Part shown: in pieces, positions 16,599 through 24,857 of the stretch
How positions within the stretch are numbered: position 1 is the stretch's first letter
How the letters are laid out: each line of letters begins with the position of its first letter
NCBI GenBank assembly: GCA_035541455.1
Contig: DATKNH010000007.1
Location: 1-53,586, forward strand
Source: Syntrophorhabdales bacterium
Lineage (GTDB): Bacteria; Desulfobacterota; Syntrophorhabdia; Syntrophorhabdales; WCHB1-27
DNA: 53,586 nucleotides
Direction: 5' to 3'
The notes under the pieces: model-generated
The model's database searches: none
Told to the model about the DNA's origin: nothing
What the model saw: only the letters and a program-made list of their open reading frames with translations
Position numbers and translations under genes: made by a program

Positions 16599-18319
16599 TA
16601 TTTTCCACCCTTCGATCCTCTTACCCTTCTAGTTTGTTCCACGTCCACTTCATAGGTCGCTGGCTTGAGCACCACACCGTAGTCGTTCCTTGCACGTTCA
16701 AGACTGACGTAACCCTCCATCACATCCTGCCGCACCATCTCGGCCTCACGCTCAAAGGGGTCGCCGTGACCGCCGCCGCCGGGAGCATCAATGGTGACGA
16801 TATCGCCCGGCTTCAGCTGGGTCAAGCCGTATGGGTTCCCCTGTGTTCCATTGACGAGAAATTGCGCTTTCGAGCCCTCTTTCCCTCCGAAGAGGCCTTC
16901 CGCTGGATAGACATACCTGCCGGCCTGGATTCCCAGGTTGACAGGTGCCATCGGTGCATACTGATCGTCCGGTATCCGGAAGAGCTCTCTTTTGCCGAGC
17001 CCGCCTTTCATTTTGCCGGGACCGCCGGAATCGATGACGAGTTCTCTCTTTTCGACAATGAGGGGTGTGTCACTTTCAAATATCTCCACCGGTGTGTTGG
17101 CGCCATTGGCCGGGAAAATGTAGACGTAGTTTCCGTCGTTGGCAGCACCTGCCCCCATGCCGCCCCCTCTGATGATAACCGAGTGCCATGGCCTCGCATC
17201 TTTTCTTTTCCCGTAAAACACGTTCATCGCTGCCGGTGTACCGCCTGAGCCGGCGATTACCTTACCGGGAACAACATTGGCCAGGGCACGGTAGATGACC
17301 TCAGTCATAAAGTGACCGATGCCCATACGCGCAGCCACGGCAGCAGGAAATTTGCAGTTCACAACACTGCCCTCAGGTGCCGTGAGCCGGATCGGCCGTG
17401 CACAGCCTTCATTATTGGGAATGTCCGCTGCAAACATGCTCTTGATAGCCATGAATACGTAAGCATACGTGAAATTGAAAACGACATTGCCGCCCCAGTT
17501 GACCTGTCCTGAAGAACCCGCAAGGTCCACGAGCACATCGCTTCCCTTTACTTCGACCGCTGCGTGAATGACCAGATCGTCACCCTTCATCTGCTCAATA
17601 ATGCCCCTGGCGCGGTAGATGCCATCCGGGACCTTCTCAATTTCTTCCCTAATGCTTTTTTCAGTCAAGGCAATGACCTGGTCCGCAAGGTCATCGAGGC
17701 TGTCGAGCCCGCTCTCTTTGAGCATCTGGCATATCTTCTCAGCGCACACGTGGTTGGCTGCGATCTGGGAGCGGATGTCGCCGACCACTTCGTCCGGCGT
17801 CCGCACATTCCACCGGATCATATCCAGAACAGACTGATTAAGGACCCCCTTGTCATAGAGTTTCACCAGCGGGATGAAGAGCCCCTCCTCAAACACGTCG
17901 TGATTGTCCGAGGAGACACGGCCGCCGATGTCAGAATGATGAAAAACGCATGCAGTGAAGGCAACCAACTGTCCTTCGTGGAATATTGGGCTCCACACGC
18001 AGACGTCATTCAGATGACCTGCCAGTGCCCACGGGTCGTTCGTGATAAAAACATCTCCGGGCTGGTAGTAATCCGCAGGAAAACTGTTGACCAGGTTCTT
18101 CACCCCGAGCGCCATCGCTCCTGACTGGCCGGGAGTTGCAAAACTTCCCTGCGCCAGTTCCCTGCCCTTCCGGTCTGTGAACATGCACGTGTAGTCGTGC
18201 GCATCCCGAAGCAGGCTGGAGAAGGCCGTACGGGCAACGCTCGAATCAGCCTCGTCGACAATAGATATGAGTCTCCGCCAGAGAATCTCCAATGTGATCG
18301 GGTCAAAGGTGCGCCCCAT
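16598..18319 (-). CDS. Hydantoinase B/oxoprolinase family subunit
   Basis: A 573-residue HyuB-type subunit. Recognisable: the N-terminal FDPITLEILWRRLISIVDEADSSVARTAFSSLLRDAHDYTCMF segment (typical family start), FITNDPWALAGHLNDVCVWSPIF, HHSDIGGR, the gly-rich SGGTPAAMNVFYG, and DSGGPGKMKGGLGK near residue 430. Such proteins pair with HyuA for ATP-dependent hydrolysis of cyclic amides (N-methylhydantoin, 5-oxoproline) or for carboxylation (acetone, acetophenone). The gene begins 2 nt after the HyuA stop, so the two are translated together. Confidence 0.92.
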   Translation of the reverse strand: MGRTFDPITLEILWRRLISIVDEADSSVARTAFSSLLRDAHDYTCMFTDRKGRELAQGSFATPGQSGAMALGVKNLVNSFPADYYQPGDVFITNDPWALAGHLNDVCVWSPIFHEGQLVAFTACVFHHSDIGGRVSSDNHDVFEEGLFIPLVKLYDKGVLNQSVLDMIRWNVRTPDEVVGDIRSQIAANHVCAEKICQMLKESGLDSLDDLADQVIALTEKSIREEIEKVPDGIYRARGIIEQMKGDDLVIHAAVEVKGSDVLVDLAGSSGQVNWGGNVVFNFTYAYVFMAIKSMFAADIPNNEGCARPIRLTAPEGSVVNCKFPAAVAARMGIGHFMTEVIYRALANVVPGKVIAGSGGTPAAMNVFYGKRKDARPWHSVIIRGGGMGAGAANDGNYVYIFPANGANTPVEIFESDTPLIVEKRELVIDSGGPGKMKGGLGKRELFRIPDDQYAPMAPVNLGIQAGRYVYPAEGLFGGKEGSKAQFLVNGTQGNPYGLTQLKPGDIVTIDAPGGGGHGDPFEREAEMVRQDVMEGYVSLERARNDYGVVLKPATYEVDVEQTRRVRGSKGGK

Positions 18320-18321
18320 GT

Positions 18322-20418
18322 TTATGCTCCCTTCATATCAATCCACAGGAAACCGAAGTCGTCCGTGGATACACTCGCATCTTCACCCACGATGAGCGTT
18401 GATTCCCGCTCCTCGATAATAGCCGGACCCGAGAAGCGTGCGCCGGGAAAAAGTTTGTAGCGATCGTAGACGGTATAGGGAATGAAATCCCTCGCCATCG
18501 GCGAGTAAGCGGGCCGCTTCCCTTTTACAGCCGCATCAACGGACCGCCCGCTGCCGCCATCCAGCTTCGGTAACTGGAGGAGCCTCTCGGGGAGAGTGGC
18601 TCTCACCTTGAAATTGATGAACTCCGCCTCAGAATCGGGATACGTACGGCCGTAGAGTTTCTCGTAGATCTCGTCAAAGGCCCGCCGGACATCCCCCTTC
18701 GCCATTTTCGTGAAGCCTCCTGCGGGAAGAGGCACGTTCACTTCCGAGCCCTGCCCCACAAACCGCATATCCAGAGAGCGTTCGTAGCGGATGGTCTCTC
18801 TGCCGGCTTCCTTTTCCAGTATCTTGCCTGCCTCGGCCTCCAGTTCGCCGAAAATACGTTCGATCTCACCAAAGTCCGCTTTCGTCAGAGAAACCTTGTG
18901 GCTCCGCAGAAGATCGAATGCTCTGGGCGCCGTGAAAAAACCGAGAGCGGAACCGACACCCGCATTTGGCGGCACAAGTAAACGGGGCGAGCCCAGCTTC
19001 CTTGCAAGTCCGAATGCATGCACCGGCCCTGCGCCGCCGAACGCTGCAATGGTAACGATCTTTGGATTGCCGCCTTTTTCCGCGATATGCGTTTTCGCTG
19101 CGGCTGCCATGGTCTCGTTGATGAGATCGTGGATGCCCCATATGGCCTGAATGAAGGAGACTCCCAGAGGCTTCGCAATCTTCTCCTCGACACCGCGCCG
19201 CGCCCCTTCGATGTCCAGTTTCATCTCGCCGCCGAGAAAATAGTCAGGGTCCAGGTATCCCAGCAAGAGATCCGCATCAGTCACGCAGGGATCGGCGCCT
19301 CCCCTTCCGTAACAGATCGGTCCGGGCGCCGCTCCGGAGCTTTCGGGCCCGACCTGGAGCGTGCCCATCTTACTCACCTTCGCTACGCTGCCGCCTCCGG
19401 CGCCGATTTCCATCAGGTCGACGACCGGCACCTGGATAGTGAGGCCGCTTCCCTTCATGAATCTCTGGACACGCCCCACCTCGAATGTCGGCACAACGCC
19501 TGCGATACCTTTCTGGATAAGGCACGACTTGGCCGTTGTGCCTCCCATGTCAAAACAGAACATCTCCGGGATGCTGAAGTGCTTGCCATAGTATTGCCCC
19601 GCGATCACCGCCGCAGTCGGGCCCGACTCGATAATCCTGACCGGGAACTCGGCTGCGGTTTCAACAGAAGTGACGCCGCCGCTGGAAAGCATGATAAACA
19701 ACTTACCCTTAAAGCCGATCGAGGCCAGCCGGCCGGCAAGCTTCGAGAGGTACCTTCCCGTGAGCGGCTTGACGTACGCGTTGGTGACAGTGGTGCTCGT
19801 TCTCTCGTATTCTTTTATCTGTGGAAGAACGCGGTAGGAGATGGAGACCGATACTCCAGGTGCATCGCGCATGATAATCTCTTCCAGCATCAGTTCATGT
19901 GCGGGGTTTTCAAAGGAATTGATGAGACAGACGGCAATCGATTCGACACCCATGGCAACAAGGGACCGAACTGCTTTCCCCGCTTCTTCTTTGTCGAGAG
20001 GCTTCAGCACAGTGCCGTCGCTGCGGACCCGCTCATCAACCTCGATCCGGTATCTTCTGGGGATCAGAGGCGTTGGAAATTCTGCGAAGACATCGTAGGG
20101 CGCGTAACGTATCTCACGGCCTATTTCGAGAACATCCTTAAAACCCCTGGTAGTGATAAGCCCGGTCCTCGCGCCCTTTCTCTCGATGATCGAATTGATG
20201 ACAAGAGTCGTGCCGTGTATCAGTTCGTCGAGGCTCCCGACAAAGTCGGGCGTGCTTTTCTCCAGAACTCTTATGCCTTCCTCGACGGCATCGGAGGGGT
20301 CTTGCGGCGTGGTCAGACACTTGCCGGTCTTTATCTCTCCCGTTTGATCGTTAAGCAGAACGAAATCGGTGAATGTGCCGCCTATGTCACAGCCGAGACG
20401 GTAATACTTGTCCGCCAT
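18322..20418 (-). CDS. Hydantoinase A/oxoprolinase family subunit
   Basis: A 698-residue HyuA-type ATP-binding subunit of the ASKHA fold, starting at MADKYYRLGCDIGGTFTDFVLL (SD GGGAGGAACAG just upstream; six codons of open frame beyond are ignored). Seen in order: the phosphate-1 loop DIGGTFTDF, HGTTLVINSIIERKGA, GPTAAVIAG, FDMGGTTAKSCLI, IGAGGGSVA and FGGAGPVHAFGLARKLG. It phosphorylates or otherwise activates the amide or keto substrate handled by HyuB. No small third subunit (as in acetone carboxylase) is adjacent, which favours a hydantoinase/oxoprolinase-like ring-opening role. Confidence 0.92.
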   Translation of the reverse strand: MADKYYRLGCDIGGTFTDFVLLNDQTGEIKTGKCLTTPQDPSDAVEEGIRVLEKSTPDFVGSLDELIHGTTLVINSIIERKGARTGLITTRGFKDVLEIGREIRYAPYDVFAEFPTPLIPRRYRIEVDERVRSDGTVLKPLDKEEAGKAVRSLVAMGVESIAVCLINSFENPAHELMLEEIIMRDAPGVSVSISYRVLPQIKEYERTSTTVTNAYVKPLTGRYLSKLAGRLASIGFKGKLFIMLSSGGVTSVETAAEFPVRIIESGPTAAVIAGQYYGKHFSIPEMFCFDMGGTTAKSCLIQKGIAGVVPTFEVGRVQRFMKGSGLTIQVPVVDLMEIGAGGGSVAKVSKMGTLQVGPESSGAAPGPICYGRGGADPCVTDADLLLGYLDPDYFLGGEMKLDIEGARRGVEEKIAKPLGVSFIQAIWGIHDLINETMAAAAKTHIAEKGGNPKIVTIAAFGGAGPVHAFGLARKLGSPRLLVPPNAGVGSALGFFTAPRAFDLLRSHKVSLTKADFGEIERIFGELEAEAGKILEKEAGRETIRYERSLDMRFVGQGSEVNVPLPAGGFTKMAKGDVRRAFDEIYEKLYGRTYPDSEAEFINFKVRATLPERLLQLPKLDGGSGRSVDAAVKGKRPAYSPMARDFIPYTVYDRYKLFPGARFSGPAIIEERESTLIVGEDASVSTDDFGFLWIDMKGA

Positions 20419-20437
20419 CTGTTCCTCCCAAGCCACT

Positions 20438-20513
20438 AGGTTAAGGTTGAGGTCAAGATTAAGCGATGCAACAACGGATATGCGTTGTCTTCTCTCAACC
20501 TCAGCCTTAACCT
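20438..20513. repeat. Intergenic palindrome of GGTTAAGGTTGAGG words
   Basis: GGTTAAGGTTGAGG at 20439-20452 pairs with CCTCAGCCTTAACC at 20499-20512 (13 of 14). The loop holds a smaller hairpin (ACAACG with CGTTGT). It sits between the GntR and HyuA genes. Confidence 0.7.
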
Positions 20514-20532
20514 TCTTTATCTTTTTCCTGTC

Positions 20533-21300
20533 CTATACAAGTCTTCCTGCTTTCATTTCCCCCGCGATGATGGCCTTGCCGCGCAGAATATGCTTCTTCA
20601 CCAACTCTTCCACTTTCTCCTTGTTGCCGTCGCGCATCGCTTCGAGCATGCGCACGTGGTCTTCCAGAGAGACCTTTGCAAACTCGTGGGTAGTAAGGAG
20701 GGTCTTGCGGTAACGGGAGATATAATCTCTGAAGTTGTTGATGAGGGTATAGAGCTTCTCACTTCCCGATGCTTTATAGATAGCTTCGTGGAACTGAGCA
20801 TTAGCAGCCATCATCTGCTCTACGTTCTTTGCCGTGAGAGCCTCTCGGTACACCTGCACAGTGCGCTCTAGCCGTTTCATCAGAGCATCCGTCACTCTGC
20901 CGGTGGCAAGATATGCAGCGTAACTCTCCAGCACCGCCCTGATACCAAAGGTCTCCTCTATCTCCGCTTCTGTTACGCTTTTTACGATAAACCCTCTTTT
21001 GAGAAGTTTCTCGACGAGACCATCTTTCTCGAGCTTCTTTATGGCTTCCCTGATGGGAATGCGGCTTGTACGCAACTGCGTGGAGAGCTGTCGTTCGATG
21101 AGGCGTTGCCCGGGAGAAAGATCACCCTTGGTGATAGCGGTTTTCAGTGCGTCATACACAGCGTCCCCCACCGACCGGGGTTTACCGACAGGCCTGATAC
21201 CCTTAAGAGGTTTGACTGACTTCGGCTTGGTGTCTCTCTGCACGGCCGCGCTCCACCCTAGGTTCAAGGGAAAATCAGGCACTCTTCCTTGTGCCTTCAT
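20533..21300 (-). CDS. GntR-family transcriptional regulator (FCD subfamily)
   Basis: A 255-residue regulator. The start is placed at MKAQGRVPDF, 20 nt after the FixX stop, although the frame is open upstream. The winged-helix domain is roughly residues 38-105 (SVGDAVYDALKTAITKGDLSPGQRLIERQL, then RTSRIPIREAIKKLEKDGLV). The C-terminal all-helical FCD ligand domain shows metal-ligand-type motifs NAQFHEAIYKASG, SLEDHVRMLEAM and a late VKKHILRG. FCD regulators usually repress catabolic operons until an acid or CoA ester binds. Lying inside the array, it probably controls the array and the divergent hcr-like genes through the GTATAC repeats at 26159-26179. Confidence 0.9.
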   Translation of the reverse strand: MKAQGRVPDFPLNLGWSAAVQRDTKPKSVKPLKGIRPVGKPRSVGDAVYDALKTAITKGDLSPGQRLIERQLSTQLRTSRIPIREAIKKLEKDGLVEKLLKRGFIVKSVTEAEIEETFGIRAVLESYAAYLATGRVTDALMKRLERTVQVYREALTAKNVEQMMAANAQFHEAIYKASGSEKLYTLINNFRDYISRYRKTLLTTHEFAKVSLEDHVRMLEAMRDGNKEKVEELVKKHILRGKAIIAGEMKAGRLV

Positions 21301-21320
21301 CCTGCATCCTTGTGGCTGTC

Positions 21321-21596
21321 TTATCCGTACCTGTACTGCACACCATACTCGCCGCCCGGATATTCCCAAGCGACAGAGCCATACACGCAGGCAATCCTGC
21401 AGGTGCCGCATTCAAGGCAACCAGCGTACTCTACAACCATCTCTCCTGTTTCTTCACTCAACGAATAGAGGTGCCCGGGACACGCATAGATGCAAAAACG
21501 CTCCTTGCAGGCTTTGCAGACGTTTTGTGTAAGTTTTATATGGCTCTCTTTGTCATTCTTGATCGCATTGCAGGCGATCTTCTCTTCTATCTTCAT
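21321..21596 (-). CDS. fixX: FixX-type ferredoxin-like protein
   Basis: A 91-residue ferredoxin of the FixX/ETF-QO family: an N-terminal KLTQNVCKACKERFCIYACPGHLYSL segment and a C-terminal CLECGTCRIACVYGSVAWEYPGG containing the [4Fe-4S] cysteines. It passes electrons between FixC and a quinone or another acceptor. Between FixC and GntR in the array. SD AGGTAGGA upstream of the ATG. Confidence 0.92.
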   Translation of the reverse strand: MKIEEKIACNAIKNDKESHIKLTQNVCKACKERFCIYACPGHLYSLSEETGEMVVEYAGCLECGTCRIACVYGSVAWEYPGGEYGVQYRYG

Positions 21597-21649
21597 AGTG
21601 TCAGTCCTACCTCACAACCTTGACCTGTCTTATCTTTTTCCTGTCTCAC

Positions 21650-22945
21650 TCACAGCTTCCTCAAGCTCCAGAAGTCTTTCATGCCTTCCCAGTTGAGGAT
21701 GTATTGTTTCGCCAGAGTCATGGCGCTCCTGTAGAGATTTTTCTTGGGCGTGTCTGATACGGTAAACAGCACATTCAGAAGACTCGACAGAAACTTGGGG
21801 TACACGTTGAAAAGACGGGGGTTCTCCAGTACCTCCTTTGAATGGCGGAACGTTTCCAGGTCGCGCAGCACGAAACTTGATGCGAGCCTCTTTTCATACT
21901 CCGCAAGATATCTTTTTGAAATATCACCTTTGTTGAGGGCATCTGTGGCTACTTCAGCCGCGATTACGCCTGAAGCAACCGCAAACTCCATCCCCCGTAC
22001 CGTGATCCCCATGTTGAGAGCAAACCCGGCCGCATCCCCGGCTACGAGCATGCCGTCCGTGTAGAGCTTTGAAATGCCGCCTATACCAGCCTCCGAGATG
22101 ATGTGGGCAGCATACTCCTTCATTTCGCCGCCCTGTATCCAGCGGGCAACCTCGGGCCGGGCTTTGAATTCATCCATCAGCCGGTATGCCTCTATCTGCG
22201 GACGTTTCTGCATGAGCGCGTCAATGCCGACCACAATGCCGAGTGACAGGGTATCCCTGTTGGTATAGAGAAATCCTCCACCGAACATACCTTTTGTCAA
22301 TGCTCCGACAAAGAGGTTAGCCGCGCCCTCACCTTTCTCCACTCCAAAACGTTCCTCTATGCGTTCCTCATCCAGCTTGTGTATTTCTTTCATGGCAAGG
22401 GCATAATTGGCAGGCTTTAGCGGCGTGCGCAGCCCCGCCTTCTCCGCAAGGAATGAGAGCGCGCCGTCGGCTGCAATGACGATGTGCGCCCCGATCTCTT
22501 CGCCTCCTGCTTTCACACCTGCTACCCGGCCGTCCTCCCAGAGGAGATCGTCAACCTTCCTGTTGGGGATTACAAAGCCGCCCTTCTCTGCAACCTTTTC
22601 GGAAAACCACTTGTCGAGGCTGGCGCGCAGCACCGTGTAGCTCATGTAAGGTGCCTTGCGCCAGGCGTCTCTAGCGTATTCCAACTGCACGGAACTTTCC
22701 TCATCAACGACCGTGATCATCTCTTTGACTACGTGGCGTTCAAAGGGAGCCTCGTCAACAATTGAAGGAAGAAAGGCCTTGATAGGCTCGACGTAGATGC
22801 GGCCGCCAGTCACATTCTTGCTGCCGGGCGCATCACCGCGCTCCAGCAGGAGGACCTGTTTCCCTGCCTCGGCCAGGCGGTATGCGGCTGCCAGGCCTGC
22901 AAGACCTCCCCCGACTACCACCGCGTCCAGTTTCTCTTCCGCCAT
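21650..22945 (-). CDS. fixC: FixC-type FAD-dependent oxidoreductase (ETF:quinone oxidoreductase-like)
   Basis: A 431-residue flavoprotein of the geranylgeranyl reductase/ETF-QO superfamily. The N-terminal dinucleotide loop is VVVGGGLAGLAAAYRLAEAGKQVLLLERG (described in parts; GGGLAG at about residue 12). GSKNVTGGRIYVEPIK, a mid-protein IVIAADGALSFLAEKAGL, and GMLVAGDAAGFALNMGITVRGMEFA near residue 300 complete the FAD site. It lacks its own ferredoxin domain; FixX, the next gene, supplies it. It oxidises the ETF encoded immediately upstream. Confidence 0.92.
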   Translation of the reverse strand: MAEEKLDAVVVGGGLAGLAAAYRLAEAGKQVLLLERGDAPGSKNVTGGRIYVEPIKAFLPSIVDEAPFERHVVKEMITVVDEESSVQLEYARDAWRKAPYMSYTVLRASLDKWFSEKVAEKGGFVIPNRKVDDLLWEDGRVAGVKAGGEEIGAHIVIAADGALSFLAEKAGLRTPLKPANYALAMKEIHKLDEERIEERFGVEKGEGAANLFVGALTKGMFGGGFLYTNRDTLSLGIVVGIDALMQKRPQIEAYRLMDEFKARPEVARWIQGGEMKEYAAHIISEAGIGGISKLYTDGMLVAGDAAGFALNMGITVRGMEFAVASGVIAAEVATDALNKGDISKRYLAEYEKRLASSFVLRDLETFRHSKEVLENPRLFNVYPKFLSSLLNVLFTVSDTPKKNLYRSAMTLAKQYILNWEGMKDFWSLRKL

Positions 22946-22977
22946 CTGTTATACTTTCACGGGCTCGCTTCGCAAAT

Positions 22978-23952
22978 CTATTTGCCGAGCCTCTTTTTGA
23001 TATCCTCGGTGATCGCCGGAAGAACTTCGAAAAGATCTCCGACGATGCCGTAATCCGCGTAGTTGAAAATGTTTGCGTTCGAGTCTTTGTTTATTGCAAG
23101 GATCACTTTCGAAGTATCCATGCCCATGATGTGGTGGATCGCTCCGGAAAGCCCGACTGCTACGTACAGCTTGGGCGAAACCGTCTTTCCGCTCTTCCCC
23201 ACTTGGTCCTCCTGGTCACGCCATTTTGCGTCGACCACGGAGCGTGTTGCACCCACCACACCGCCGAGCAGCCCTGCAAGTTCCTCGAGCAAAGCGAAGT
23301 TCTCAGGCGCTTTCATCCCGCGTCCTCCGGTGACAATGATGTCTGCTTCCGTCACGTCCACCTTGCCCTTTGTCACCTCTTCGACCTTTACTACTCGAGC
23401 CTTCACGTCCGTCGCAGACACCCCAAGATCTTTCTCCACAAACTCACCCGGCGAGCCTGCTTGCGCTTCCAGGGGAAAGGCGTTGGGTCTGGTTGTGACG
23501 ATGGCCGGGTAGGCGGTAAAGGAGATTTCCGAGAGCGCCCTGCCACCTTGCACAGGACGGACGACTTTCAGCGGCTCCTCCTTCCAGTGGATTTCCGTCG
23601 CATCTGACGCAATGCCAGCGCCCAATATCACCGCAACGCGGGGCATAAAATCTCTCGCTATCTGCGTCGCGCCCGCGAGTATGATTTTTGGATTCAAAGA
23701 ACGGGCAAGGTTGGCCAATGCCATCGCGTAGCCTTCGGCAGTGTAGTGCTCGAGGACTGCGTCCGTGGCGCAGGTCAATCTGCTCACACAAGGAAGAACT
23801 TCCCGCTTGAGCGCATCGGACGCCTTGCCCATAACGACAGCTTCCACATCGTAGCCTTCTGCCCTCAGTTTCTGCCCTTGCCCCAGAAGCTCCATGGAAA
23901 CCTTTCGCGCCTGTTCACCTTTCGGCTCAACGAAAATGAGTAGTTTCTCCAT
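22978..23952 (-). CDS. fixB: Electron transfer flavoprotein alpha subunit (FixB)
   Basis: A 324-residue EtfA/FixB. The N-terminal alpha/beta domain begins MEKLLIFVEPKGEQ. The C-terminal FAD domain has VTGGRGMKAPENFALLEELAGLLGGVVGATRSVVDAKW and VGLSGAIHHIMGMDTSKVILAINKD. A GGAGG SD precedes the ATG, and the gene follows EtfB by 8 nt. It carries electrons from an acyl-CoA dehydrogenase or other flavoenzyme to FixC. No acyl-CoA dehydrogenase lies in the window, so the donor is encoded elsewhere or is one of the Mo enzymes. Confidence 0.93.
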   Translation of the reverse strand: MEKLLIFVEPKGEQARKVSMELLGQGQKLRAEGYDVEAVVMGKASDALKREVLPCVSRLTCATDAVLEHYTAEGYAMALANLARSLNPKIILAGATQIARDFMPRVAVILGAGIASDATEIHWKEEPLKVVRPVQGGRALSEISFTAYPAIVTTRPNAFPLEAQAGSPGEFVEKDLGVSATDVKARVVKVEEVTKGKVDVTEADIIVTGGRGMKAPENFALLEELAGLLGGVVGATRSVVDAKWRDQEDQVGKSGKTVSPKLYVAVGLSGAIHHIMGMDTSKVILAINKDSNANIFNYADYGIVGDLFEVLPAITEDIKKRLGK

Positions 23953-23960
23953 GGCGCCTC

Positions 23961-24743
23961 CTATAAGACCCGCACTTCGTCAGAGAGGATGCGCACTGCT
24001 TCGGCTGCCGCTTCTCTTGCGTCCCCTGGGATTAGATGCACGCCCGCCCTTTTCTTGGGGGCACGATACCGTTCAATCCGCACCTTTGAACCGGCCTTCC
24101 CTGTTTCCTCCTGAGAAAGCCCGAGATCCTGTGCGCTCATTTTCGGAATCTGCACCTTCATTGCTTTCATCACACCGGTGATCAGGGGCACCCGCGGTTC
24201 ATTCAATCCCTTGGTAGCAGTGAAAACCGCGGGGAGCGAAACCTCCACCGTTACTTTGCGCCCTTCCACGGGAGATTCAACAACGGCTTTTCCATCGGCA
24301 ATTTCCAGCTTCGTGATTCCGCCCACGTGGGGCAGGTTCAGTAGTTGCGCCACCATGGGACCTACTTCGCCCCGATCGTCATCCGTCGCCTGCTTGCCGC
24401 AGAGCACGAGATCGAAGGGTTCCTTTGCCATGGCTCTGCTCAGGGCCAGCGCAGTGGTGAAGCCGTCACCGTCGGCAAGAGAGGGATCGTCGAGAAGCAG
24501 TGCCTCATCGGCACCCATCGCAATGCCTGTCCTCAAAACTTCGGTGGCCTTTGCCCCGCCCAGCGTGATCACTTTTACCTTGCCGCCGTGTTTCTGACGA
24601 ACGCGCAGGGCTTCTTCGATAGCAAACTCGTCAAAGAGGTTGGTGGCAAATTTCGGCTCGATCTCTAACCCGGTACCGTCGCCCCGTATATCCACGATGG
24701 CCTCAGGGTCAGGAACCTGTTTGGCGAGCACCACAATATTCAT
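23961..24743 (-). CDS. fixA: Electron transfer flavoprotein beta subunit (FixA)
   Basis: A 260-residue EtfB/FixA. The ADP/AMP-binding region is LVLCGKQATDDDRGEVGPMVAQLL at about residues 115-138. The C-terminal arm has ATKGLNEPRVPLITGVMKAMK. The GEVGP form of the motif is closer to FixA and bifurcating-type ETFs than to the DDDCNQTG of classical mitochondrial-type ETF. Together with fixB, fixC and fixX this makes a FixABCX set, which in nitrogen fixers bifurcates electrons to ferredoxin and quinone. Bifurcation here is only a possibility. Confidence 0.92.
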   Translation of the reverse strand: MNIVVLAKQVPDPEAIVDIRGDGTGLEIEPKFATNLFDEFAIEEALRVRQKHGGKVKVITLGGAKATEVLRTGIAMGADEALLLDDPSLADGDGFTTALALSRAMAKEPFDLVLCGKQATDDDRGEVGPMVAQLLNLPHVGGITKLEIADGKAVVESPVEGRKVTVEVSLPAVFTATKGLNEPRVPLITGVMKAMKVQIPKMSAQDLGLSQEETGKAGSKVRIERYRAPKKRAGVHLIPGDAREAAAEAVRILSDEVRVL

Positions 24744-24857
24744 AGGCTCCTCCTGTGCGAAGAACCCGCAACGCGCATAGCTAGTACAGCTCGTACGCGC
24801 GTAACGGGCATTGGCTGTATGAATAACACATTTGTTCCTCCCGCCGCAAACCCGCCC

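Noticed and set aside
19018-20439. 473-residue plus-strand ORF
   Set aside because: It is antisense to hyuA, whose family motifs are unmistakable. The long open frame is a GC and codon-bias shadow.
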